A stretch of 27,673 bases of DNA from DAOTVC01 sp034437215 (GTDB taxonomy: Bacteria; Chloroflexota; Anaerolineae; B4-G1; SLSP01), in contig DAOTVC010000125.1 of the NCBI GenBank assembly GCA_034437215.1, positions 1-27,673 of the forward strand, in the 5' to 3' direction. The notes beneath the pieces are model-generated. The model was not told where the DNA came from and did not search any database. It saw nothing but the letters and a program-made list of their open reading frames with translations. Shown here in pieces: positions 8,388 to 16,700 of the stretch (positions are counted from its first letter, which is position 1; each line of letters begins with the position of its first letter). The translations under genes were made by a program, and so were the position numbers.

Positions 8388-8930
8388 ATGCAGACACTGA
8401 AGATCGTAGTTACGGGCCCTTTTTCGTCGGGCAAGACAGAGTTTATCCAGAGCATCAGCGAAATTGACGTGGTCTCCACGGAGCGAAAGATCTCCCAAGA
8501 GGCGGAGCGCATCAAGAATGCGACGACCGTCGCCATGGATTTTGGGCGCATCACCGTGGACGACGAATTGATCCTCTACCTTTTCGGTACGCCGGGTCAG
8601 CGGCGCTTCGAGTTCATGTGGGAGATTCTCTCCGAGGGGATGCTGGGCTTCGTCATCATGGTGGACAGCAACCGTCCGGAGACCTTTCGGGAAGCGCAGC
8701 GGATTCTCTCCACCTTCCGCAGCTATTCCCCGGTGCCCTACATCGTCGCTGCAAACAAACAGGACATGGAGGACGCCTGGCCGCCCGAGGATCTGAAGAT
8801 CGTGTTGAAGGTCGACAAGGAGATCAAGGTCGTTCCCTGCGTGGCAACGGACCGCGAGAGCGTGAAGCAGGTGTTGCTCGAACTGCTCTACTCCATCCTG
8901 GAGATCATGGACCAGGAGGGGGTAGGGTAG
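8388..8930 (+). CDS. Small Ras-like GTPase, COG2229/MglA-like family
   Basis: This 180-residue single-domain GTPase has G1 GPFSSGKT (residues 10-17), candidate switch I threonines in NATTVAMDFG (44-53), G3 as FGTPGQ (66-71) and G4 NKQD (123-126). The Gly in place of the usual Asp of DxxG is a family habit of COG2229 proteins. The stretch ERKISQEAE is also typical of the group. It follows the PATAN gene by three bases. In bacteria such GTPases act in polarity, motility or surface signalling, often with roadblock or PATAN partners. No roadblock (MglB-like) gene is visible nearby. The ATG at 8388 was chosen from its fit to the family start. Confidence 0.9.
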   Translation: MQTLKIVVTGPFSSGKTEFIQSISEIDVVSTERKISQEAERIKNATTVAMDFGRITVDDELILYLFGTPGQRRFEFMWEILSEGMLGFVIMVDSNRPETFREAQRILSTFRSYSPVPYIVAANKQDMEDAWPPEDLKIVLKVDKEIKVVPCVATDRESVKQVLLELLYSILEIMDQEGVG

Positions 8931-8964
8931 AGTAACTCTATTTTAACCAAATTGCAACGGCCCA

Positions 8965-8982
8965 TCCCCTTCGTGGAGGGGA
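8965..8982 (+). terminator. Weak hairpin after the GTPase gene
   Basis: TCCCCT and AGGGGA pair around a six-base loop, 34 bases after the GTPase stop. The following GTCTGTGTTATC is not a U tract, so transcription probably continues in part into the next gene. No strong promoter was found in the 110-bp gap. Confidence 0.3.
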
Positions 8983-9040
8983 GTCTGTGTTATCATTATT
9001 GTTAAGGACGTGTAGTGTGGGCCAAGGCGATCTTATCTAA

Positions 9041-9844
9041 ATGAGCTCTATCGTTACTGACAAAGGGATAGTCCATTACGAGACCTTTGGGCGGGGCAAA
9101 CCCGTCATCCTGCTCCATTGCTGGTTAGGTTCGTGGAACTACTGGCTATCCACCATGGAGTCACTTTCGGACGCGTACAAGACGTACGCCGTGGACTTCT
9201 GGGGCTTCGGTGAGTCCGCGAAGCAGGGGACCTTTACCATCGAAGAGTATGTCGCCATGGTCGATCAGTTCATGGAGCGGTTAGGGCTCCTGCGCGCCCC
9301 CGTGATGGGGCACTCGATGGGCGGCTCCGTCTCCCTGAGTCTCGCCGTCACCTATCCGGCGCGCGTGACCAAAGTAGCGGTGGTGGGTTCGCCGATTGTG
9401 GGGACCGGTCTGAGCTTCCTGCTGAAGTTGGCAGGAAATCGCCAGATCGCCTGGCTGCTCTACCGTTTCCCCAAGGCCTTCTCCATGGGTGTCCGTCTGG
9501 CGTCGCCCTTCTACACCCGGGACTGGAAGACCTGGTATGAGATGTTCGAAAAGGATCTCTCGAGCACAACGATGGAGTCCTTCTTTGCCAGCATTCGCGA
9601 TTTGCGCTTCACCGATCTGCGCCCACGCTTGAAGGAGCTGCGTGTGCCCGCGATGGGCATCTTCGGACGTAAGGATAACATCGTCGATCCCAAGCAGGGG
9701 GAGGTGCTGCGCAAGTCGGCCCCCAGCCCCGTGGTGCACTACTTTGATAACTCCGCTCACTTCCCGATGTTGGATGAGACGGAGCGTTTCCACCGTGCGG
9801 TGCGCGCGTTCCTGGACGCCGAGCAGACAGGGCCACCTCGCTGA
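9041..9844 (+). CDS. Alpha/beta hydrolase with intact triad
   Basis: This 267-residue hydrolase has nucleophile S92 in the elbow GHSMGG, acid D212 in FGRKDNIVD and base H240 in NSAHFPML. The oxyanion region is LLHCWLGSW (residues 24-32). A cap of about 65 residues, rich in aromatic and hydrophobic residues, lies between about 120 and 185 and suggests a hydrophobic ester or lactone substrate. A paralogue at 20553-21341, on the far side of the giant kinase, matches it at 35 of the first 59 residues (counted by eye) but lacks two triad residues. The V4R gene starts 28 bp downstream. The substrate is unknown. Esterase, haloperoxidase-like or RsbQ-like signalling roles are all open. Confidence 0.88.
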   Translation: MSSIVTDKGIVHYETFGRGKPVILLHCWLGSWNYWLSTMESLSDAYKTYAVDFWGFGESAKQGTFTIEEYVAMVDQFMERLGLLRAPVMGHSMGGSVSLSLAVTYPARVTKVAVVGSPIVGTGLSFLLKLAGNRQIAWLLYRFPKAFSMGVRLASPFYTRDWKTWYEMFEKDLSSTTMESFFASIRDLRFTDLRPRLKELRVPAMGIFGRKDNIVDPKQGEVLRKSAPSPVVHYFDNSAHFPMLDETERFHRAVRAFLDAEQTGPPR

Positions 9845-9872
9845 GGGGTGGCTGTAGTAGGCACGTTAAGAG

Positions 9873-10496
9873 ATGGCAGAGCCCGGTTACACCTTTCCCA
9901 ACAAGATGGGGCGTATCGTGCTCCTGGCCCTGGAGGAGGTGATGGGGCGCAACGGCCTCAACGCCGTCCTGAACCTGGCGCGGCTGCCCCATCTGAGCGG
10001 CAATTACCCGCCGCCGGATTTCAAACCGGGGGTCTCCTTCGATGAGATGTCCCGCTTGTTGGGCAGCATTGACGAGATGTACGGTCCCCGGGGTGGACGG
10101 ATGCTCCATCTGCGAGCCGGGCGCGCCTGCTTCTCCTTCGGGGTGAAGGATCTGGGGGGCTTGTTGGGGCTGGCGGACGTCGCCTTTCGCGTCGTCCCGC
10201 TGGAGGTGCGCATGCGCGTGGGCATCGAGGTGTTGGCAGAGATCATGAATCGCTACTCCGATCAGCACATACGTCTGGCTGCGGAAGACGCTAATTTTCT
10301 CTGGGTGACGGAACGCTGTGGAGTCTGTTGGGAGCGCACGACGACCTATCCGGCGTGTGCGCTGATGGTCGGGCTCTTACAGGAGGCCATGTACTGGGTC
10401 AGTGGAGGACGACGGTTTGACGTTCAGGAGACCGCCTGCCTCGCCATGGGCGACGAGAACTGCACACTTGCCCTGAGCAAGGTGCCACTTATATAG
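9873..10496 (+). CDS. V4R (4-vinyl reductase) domain protein
   Basis: This 207-residue protein has a V4R domain over about residues 100-205, recognised from the C-terminal pattern of spaced cysteines (C149, C152, C162, C189, C197) with the ending ACLAMGDENCTLALSK. V4R domains bind small hydrophobic molecules; known members sense phenolics in XylR/DmpR activators or act with BchJ-type proteins in pigment synthesis. The N-terminal 100 residues look like a helical region related to other V4R and heme-NO-binding-like proteins (inference). There is no DNA-binding domain, so it is probably a ligand carrier or sensor for the neighbouring enzymes or kinase. The ATG has only a weak TAAGAG before it. 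Confidence 0.75.
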   Translation: MAEPGYTFPNKMGRIVLLALEEVMGRNGLNAVLNLARLPHLSGNYPPPDFKPGVSFDEMSRLLGSIDEMYGPRGGRMLHLRAGRACFSFGVKDLGGLLGLADVAFRVVPLEVRMRVGIEVLAEIMNRYSDQHIRLAAEDANFLWVTERCGVCWERTTTYPACALMVGLLQEAMYWVSGGRRFDVQETACLAMGDENCTLALSKVPLI

Positions 10497-10507
10497 GATG
10501 GAGTCAC

Positions 10508-11764
10508 GTGCGTAAGGTCATTCTCCAGGACAAACGAAAGATAGCGCCTTTCAATGAGCCGGCCCGCGAACTCAGCGTGCTGGCTAAACCGCTGTGGCTC
10601 TACCAGCGGGACATTCTGGCTCCCTATGTCACCGATGAGCGGGAGGTGGATTCCCTCACCGAACTCGATCGCGATCGCACGGAGACCCTCGTCGTGCGCG
10701 ACAATCTCTACTTCGATGAGCACTTCATCGAGGAGTTCGTCACCCAGGCCAAGAAATCGGGCAAGGCCTGTCAGGTGGCCTTCGAACCCGATGACCCGGC
10801 GATCACCCAACACGCTCTCTATCTGCAGCGAGGTATCCGCCGGCAGGGCAACGTCTACGTTGCCGATCTCTGGTACTATCCTTACGGCATCGAGCCGATG
10901 GTGCGCCCGCTCGTCATCCGCACGGAGCCCCGGGAGGTGGGGTTCTACCACGTCCCCACTCACATGTCCAACGTCTACGGGGACCTCGTCTACCAGTTGC
11001 CGACGAAGGCCTTTCTCTCCATCGAGCACTGGGTGCACATCCTGCTCGCCAACGTTATGTTCGGCATCTTCTCCATCGGCGCTCGCTTCGAACAGCAGTT
11101 GGAGGAGGATCTGGGGTTGAACCTGAAGCTGCTCTGGCAGGGGATGTTGGAGCGGAAGCAGGTGCTGACCACCACGGAGATGGTCCAGGTGGGCAAGGAT
11201 TGTGAGATCGACCCCACCGCCATCATCCAGGGGCCGACGATCATCGGCAACAACGTGACCATCGGCGCCGGCTCGGTGGTGGGCAACTGCATCATCGGGG
11301 ACAACGTGAACATCTCCCAGGGCTGCCAGCTGATGCTCAGCGTCCTGGGCTCGGGTACCTTCCTGCCCTTCCGCGCCTCGCTCTTCGAGACGGTTCTGAT
11401 GGAGGACTGCATGGTGGCGCAGAACACCTGTCTCCAGCTCTGCGTCGTGGGACGGGACTCTTTTATCGGTGCGGGCAACACCTTTACAGACTTCAACCTC
11501 GTCTCGAGCAAGCCCATCCGCTCCCACTTTGCGGGGCGCCTGGAGAACTCGGGCATGAACGTGTTAGGAGGCGCCGTAGGGCATCACGTGCGCATCGGTT
11601 CGGGCTTTATCGTCTTTCCGGCCCGCATGATCGAGTCGGATGTCGTTCTCTTTGCCTCGCCGGAGCGGCGTATTATCTCGCGGAATGTCTATTACGAGGA
11701 TAGCGATCACCACAGCCTTGCCAACGCTCAACAGACCCATCCCAGGCTCTATCCTCGCGACTGA
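10508..11764 (+). CDS. Left-handed beta-helix protein with GlmU-like N-terminal region
   Basis: This 418-residue protein has a mixed N-terminal part (about 1-225). From about residue 234 a hexapeptide-repeat beta-helix runs (IIQGPTIIGNNVTIGAGSVV, then CIIGDNVNIS and more turns). This layout recalls bifunctional sugar-phosphate nucleotidyltransferase/acyltransferases. The N-terminus has PARELSVLAKPLWLYQRD but no GGxGTR nucleotide loop, so nucleotidyl transfer is doubtful. The helix part may still transfer an acyl group or act as a scaffold. H400 and H401 lie near the C-terminus, but a catalytic His could not be assigned. The start is GTG at 10508, after GGATGGAG. The reductase gene begins three bases after its stop, so the two are probably co-translated. 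Confidence 0.7.
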   Translation: MRKVILQDKRKIAPFNEPARELSVLAKPLWLYQRDILAPYVTDEREVDSLTELDRDRTETLVVRDNLYFDEHFIEEFVTQAKKSGKACQVAFEPDDPAITQHALYLQRGIRRQGNVYVADLWYYPYGIEPMVRPLVIRTEPREVGFYHVPTHMSNVYGDLVYQLPTKAFLSIEHWVHILLANVMFGIFSIGARFEQQLEEDLGLNLKLLWQGMLERKQVLTTTEMVQVGKDCEIDPTAIIQGPTIIGNNVTIGAGSVVGNCIIGDNVNISQGCQLMLSVLGSGTFLPFRASLFETVLMEDCMVAQNTCLQLCVVGRDSFIGAGNTFTDFNLVSSKPIRSHFAGRLENSGMNVLGGAVGHHVRIGSGFIVFPARMIESDVVLFASPERRIISRNVYYEDSDHHSLANAQQTHPRLYPRD

Positions 11765-11767
11765 TCG

Positions 11768-12853
11768 ATGGATTCCTTTGCGTTCATCATTCATCCCATT
11801 GATCCAAAACGTGATGTTGCCCGTAAGTATCCGGTGTTGGGAAAGGTGTTATCGGAAGCCGCGGTTCACTTCCTGTCGCGCTTCTGGCCGCCGGTCTATC
11901 TCTCGCACATCACCGGCGCCCGTTCAGAAGCGACGGGTAAGGAGATCGAAGGTTGGTTGATTGCCGTTCCGTACACGGCTCAGCGTATGCTGACCCTGCC
12001 GCAGCGGGAGGTCTACCGCAAGATCATCGCCGCCGGGCGGTTGGCGGAGAGCTTGGGAGCCGACATTCTGGGGCTGGGCGCCTACACGTCGGTCGTGGGC
12101 GATGGCGGGATCACCATCGCCCAGGCTCTCGGGATCCCTGTCACCACGGGGGACAGCTACACGGCAGCCGTTGCCCTCCGCGCGACGCGCCAGGCGGCGC
12201 TGCAGATGGGCATCGAGCTGCAGCGGGCCACGGTCGCCATCGTGGGGGCCACGGGGGCCATCGGCGGCGCGGTCGCTCAACGTCTGGCCTCCGAGGTGGG
12301 GGCGATGCTGCTCGTGGGGCTGCGCCGGGATCGTCTGCAGGCGGTGGCCCGGCAGGTGCAGGAGGCCGGCTGCGCCAACGTCGTCCTCTCTCAGGACGTG
12401 GGGGACATCAGCCGGGCGGAGGTGGTCCTCACCGTGACCAGCGCGGGGGGCGACCTGGTACGCCCGGAGTATCTGCGCCGGGGGGCCGTGGTCTGCGACG
12501 TCTCCCGCCCCCGGGACGTCTCCCGGCAGGTGGCAGAGGCACGGGATGATGTGCTGGTCTTCGATGGGGGGTTGGTGACGGTGCCCGGAGAGGTGGATTT
12601 TGGTTTCAGTTACGGACCTCCTCCCGAGATGACCTTCGGGTGCATCGCAGAGACGATGGTGTTGGCTTTCGAGGGGCGTTTTGAGGACTACTCCCTCGGC
12701 AAAGAGCTGCAGCCCGAACGGGTTGAGGAGATGGATGGGTTGGCGGCAAAACACGGTTTCCGGGTTGCCGCTCTGCGCAGTTTCGAACACGAACTGGACG
12801 AGACGCGGATAGAGGAGATTCGAACCAAAGCCGCAGCAGGAGGTAAGGAATGA
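11768..12853 (+). CDS. Acyl-ACP reductase-like (AAR-like) NAD(P)-dependent reductase
   Basis: This 361-residue protein resembles cyanobacterial long-chain acyl-ACP reductase, which makes fatty aldehydes from acyl-ACP. Shared segments include LGADILGLGAYTSVV, TTGDSYTA, the dinucleotide loop GATGAIGGAV (160-169), FDGGLV and FGCIAETMVLAFEG near the end. C292 in the last segment aligns with the cysteine that carries the acyl thioester in cyanobacterial AAR (Cys294 of the Synechococcus elongatus enzyme). It would often be labelled a shikimate-dehydrogenase-like or short-chain dehydrogenase. No aldehyde-deformylating oxygenase is present, so alkane synthesis is not indicated. Its stop overlaps the response-regulator start (ATGA), tying aldehyde chemistry to signalling. 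Confidence 0.8.
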   Translation: MDSFAFIIHPIDPKRDVARKYPVLGKVLSEAAVHFLSRFWPPVYLSHITGARSEATGKEIEGWLIAVPYTAQRMLTLPQREVYRKIIAAGRLAESLGADILGLGAYTSVVGDGGITIAQALGIPVTTGDSYTAAVALRATRQAALQMGIELQRATVAIVGATGAIGGAVAQRLASEVGAMLLVGLRRDRLQAVARQVQEAGCANVVLSQDVGDISRAEVVLTVTSAGGDLVRPEYLRRGAVVCDVSRPRDVSRQVAEARDDVLVFDGGLVTVPGEVDFGFSYGPPPEMTFGCIAETMVLAFEGRFEDYSLGKELQPERVEEMDGLAAKHGFRVAALRSFEHELDETRIEEIRTKAAAGGKE

Positions 12854-13743
12854 CTAAAGGCCGCATTCTAGTAGTAGAGGACGATTTCGATATTTCTAAC
12901 ATGCTGCAACTCTACTTCAAGTCACTGGGATACGAGGTGTACATCGCTCCCCGGGGAGGCGAAGCGCTGGATCTGACCCGACAGAAGCTGCCTAACGTGA
13001 TCGTACTCGACATCATGTTACCTGACATCGACGGTTACGAGGTCTGCCGGCGTCTGCGCACGAACCTACGCACCAGCCACATCCCCATCCTCTTTTTGAC
13101 CCAGAAGGACGAGCGCAGTGACAAGATCCACGGGCTGGAGCTGGGCGCCGACGACTACATCACCAAGCCTTTCGACGTCGAGGAGCTGCGTCTCCGCGTG
13201 CGCAACACCATCAAGCGCGCCGAGATCGAGTCGCTGACGAGCCCCAGCACGGGGCTCCCCAGCGGGCGGCTCATCGAGCAGCAGCTGCGCGAACTGCTCC
13301 GCCGCGAAGATTGGGGGCTGCTCTACATCGGTATTCAAGGGCTGCACGCCTTCAACGAGGTCTACGGCTTCGTGGCGGGTGAGGAGGTGCTGCGCTTTAC
13401 CGGTATGCTGCTCAGCGACGTCGTGGATCAGATGGGGAACCCTGATGACTTCATCGGTCACATCGGCGGTGATGACTTCATCGTCATTACGGCGAAGGAG
13501 TTGGTGGATCCGATGACCGCGGAGCTGAAGAAGCGCTTCGAGGAGAACGTAGGCACGCACTACGACTTCATGACGCGCATGCAGGGCTACCTGGTGGTCA
13601 AGGACGATGAGGGGAACGAGCAGCAGGTGCCCCTCATGAGGTTGCAGATCGGTAAGCTGACGGTCGATGACGGCCCCTTTACCGACATTCGCGAGGTGAC
13701 CGAGGTGGCGGCGGAGGCACGGCGGCTCGTTCGGAAGTCCTAG
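12850..13743 (+). CDS. Response regulator with degenerate GGDEF-like output domain
   Basis: This 297-residue protein has an N-terminal receiver (about 1-122) with acidic pair E10/D11, phospho-acceptor D54 (IVLDIMLPD), and later T84 and K106 (ITKPF). A GGDEF-like domain follows (about 128-295). It begins STGLPSGRLIEQ, a relic of the usual LTGLPNR start, and has GGDDF at 206-210. The usual arginines before the signature are missing, so diguanylate cyclase activity is uncertain; it may bind nucleotide or partner without making cyclic di-GMP. The ATG overlaps the stop of the AAR-like gene by four bases, and the giant kinase starts 33 bp downstream. It is a natural phosphotransfer partner of that kinase. 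Confidence 0.85.
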   Translation: MTKGRILVVEDDFDISNMLQLYFKSLGYEVYIAPRGGEALDLTRQKLPNVIVLDIMLPDIDGYEVCRRLRTNLRTSHIPILFLTQKDERSDKIHGLELGADDYITKPFDVEELRLRVRNTIKRAEIESLTSPSTGLPSGRLIEQQLRELLRREDWGLLYIGIQGLHAFNEVYGFVAGEEVLRFTGMLLSDVVDQMGNPDDFIGHIGGDDFIVITAKELVDPMTAELKKRFEENVGTHYDFMTRMQGYLVVKDDEGNEQQVPLMRLQIGKLTVDDGPFTDIREVTEVAAEARRLVRKS

Positions 13744-13776
13744 CTGCCCACAGAAGGTGATGGTTTAAGTATCGTC

Positions 13777-16700
13777 ATGGATGAGAAGTCGGTTTTCTGG
13801 CGCTATACGGGCGTCTTGATCGCGCTGTTGGCGCTGCCGGTCCTGGTGTTGATCTACCTGGGACGGGCGGTGCCGGGTGCGATCTACGTGCTCGTGGTGC
13901 CGACGCTCATGGCGGCGTACCGGTGGGGGCGCCGGGGAGGGCTTCCTGCGGCCTTGTTCTTCTCTGTGGCGCTCGTGCCCGTCGCGTTGACGAACCCCTG
14001 GTATCAGGCCGACATTCTCTACACGCTGCTGCTCCTGCTGCTTACCGGTTGGCTGGTGGGTTGGCTGGTGGACGAACGCCGGCAGCGCCGGCAGCTCACC
14101 CAGCTCTCCTCCCACTTCAGTGAACGGATGGCGGTTGCCATGGACGCGGCGGACGTATGGCGCACGGCCCTCCGTGAACTGGTCGCCGCTCTGGGAGCCG
14201 ACGGCGGCGCGCTCGTCTGGAGCGCTCCGCAGGAGGAGGTCTGGACTTCGGGCCCCCTCTTCCTGGAGGATGCCACCTGGAGCCAGCTGGCGACGGTGCC
14301 CGACCTGCCCACCTCCTACTGGCGACGGGACAGCCTGCTGAAGTCCCTGGGGGTGCGCGATGCCCTCAACGTCCCCCTCTCCGTGCCCCCCTGGAGTGGT
14401 GAGCTGCTCCTCGTCCGCCAGCGGATGCCCTTTGCGCACCTGGATCTGCAGCGGGTTCATCTTCTGCTGGGGGTGGTGCGCCAGGCGGCCCTGGGCCAGA
14501 TCCGCTACGCCCGGGCCGACATGGTCCTCAACCGGCAGCTGCAGGAGGCGCGCATACTGCAACAGCTCAACCGGCTGACGGGGGAGAGTCTGGAGCTGGA
14601 TGAGACGTTGGACTCCGTCCTCAAGACCTTTGCCGAGCTCATCCCCTACGACGTCGCCGAGATCACCAGCTGGGACCCCGACGAGGAGCTGCTCGTGCGG
14701 GCGGCCATCATGGGGCGGGATCAACACGTCATCACCTACTTCGAGGAGGGCGCAACCGAGTACGCCGTCGGCGAGGGGTTGAGCGGTTGGTTGGCGCTCC
14801 ACCAGGAGCCCCTGCTGGTCAACGATCTCCAACGCTTCAAGGACGCGGAGCCCGTGGAGGAGGACGCGCCCCAGCCCCTGCGCTCCTACCTGGGGCTGCC
14901 CCTGAACGTGCGGGGGGAGCTGGTCGGGACCTTGGAGATCTGTGGCTTCACACCGGGGATGTTCTCGGAGCGCGACCTGGAGCTGGCGGAGAGCGTGGGA
15001 TCTCAGGCCGCCATCGCCATCGAGAAGGCGCAGCTCTACCGCACCACTCGCCAGCGGGTGCGCCTCCTGCAGCGTCTCTCCGAGGTGGCCCAGGTGACCG
15101 GTCGTGCCGAGAACCTCGAAGCGCTCTTCAAAGAGATCGTCCGGCAGACGGCGGAGGTCATGGAGGCGGAGGTGGCCGGGCTCCTCCTCTACGTCCCGCA
15201 GCATCAAGCTCTCGTCGCCCGCGTGCCCTTCCACGGCCTCCCCGATGAGTGGCTGTCCAACTACGTCATCCCCGTCGACGGAGATGGCTACTTCAACCGC
15301 TTCTGGCAGGAGGGGACCGCTTTCCTGGTGGAGGATGCGCAGAGCGATGCCACCATCGAGCGTCTGGGGCTGCTGCCCTTGATGATGGCGATGGAGGTTC
15401 GCCAGAGCCTCTTCGTGCCGTTGCAGACGGGCGGGGAGCGCCTGGGCCTCATTCAGGTCTCCAACAGCCGCGATGGACGCCGCTTCGGTGACGTGGACGT
15501 GCGCGTCCTGCAGATGCTCTCCGCCCAGCTCTCGGGGACCATCCGCATCTCTCAGCTCCTCGAGCGGGTGCAGGGACGGGCCGAACAGGTGGAGTCGTTG
15601 GTCTCCGTGGCCTCCACCATCGGCTCCTCGCTGGATCTCGACGAGGTGCTCGACTCCATCGTCCGCGCCGTGACCCGGGTGTTGGGCTGCCAACGCACGG
15701 CCATCTTCACCCTCGATTCCAGCAAGAGTCTGCTCAGTCTGGTCGCCGCCCTCGGGGTCTCCACCGACTACCTGGAGAAGTCCCAGGGCGTGGCGGTCAG
15801 TGAAGAGGGGCGGGCGCACGCGGTAGCTGCTAACGAGATCGTGATCGTCGAGGATATCCTCTCCGAGACACGGTACTCCGAGGTCGCCCCCCTGGCAGGC
15901 TCCGAGGGCTTCCGGGCCTTCGTCGACATCCCCCTGCATCGCGGTGAGGAGCCCGTGGGGCTCTTGACCGTACAATTTGTGGAGCCCCGCAGCTTCACCC
16001 AGGAGGAGCTCGACCTGCTGCGCATCCTCGCCGAGCAGGCCGCGGTCGCCATCGAGAACGCCCGGCTCTACGAGGCCACCGACGAGGAGCTGCGTCTGCG
16101 CGTCAGCTCCCTCGAGGCGCTGCAGCGCATCACCCAGGAGATCACCACCACTCTGGATCTCGATCGGATTCTGCAGATGGTGGTGGAGGAGGCGGTGCGC
16201 TTCGGCGAGGCCGATGCCGGCCTGGTCATCTACTGGCAGGCCCCCGATCAGCCGCGGCTGCGGGCCCTGGAGGGGTACGAGGAGGGCGTCCCGCCGGCCT
16301 TCGAGGCGCTCTTGATGCGGCCCGAGGAGCACGAGGCCCTGCTCGGCTTCTTCCGGCCCTCGGTATCGCTCTATATCCGGGATATGAGCACGCTGGCCGA
16401 GGGGCTGCGGAGCGTCTTCCCCGCGGGCTCGCTGCTCCTGGCCCCGGTCTTCTACCAGGACGTGTTGACCGCAACCATTCTGGTCCACGGCGACGAGACC
16501 GCGGCCTTCACCCCCGCGATGAGCGAGTTCCTCGAAGGGTTGGCCGTCCAGGCCTCCATCGCTGTGGCCAACGCCAAGCGGTACGAGGAGCAGATGCGGC
16601 GGGGCGAGCTGATGCGCCAGCGGGCGGAGCAGACCCGGCTCTTCCTCGAGGTCTCCCGCACCATGCGCTCCGACCGCCCCCTCGATAGCATGCTCATGGA

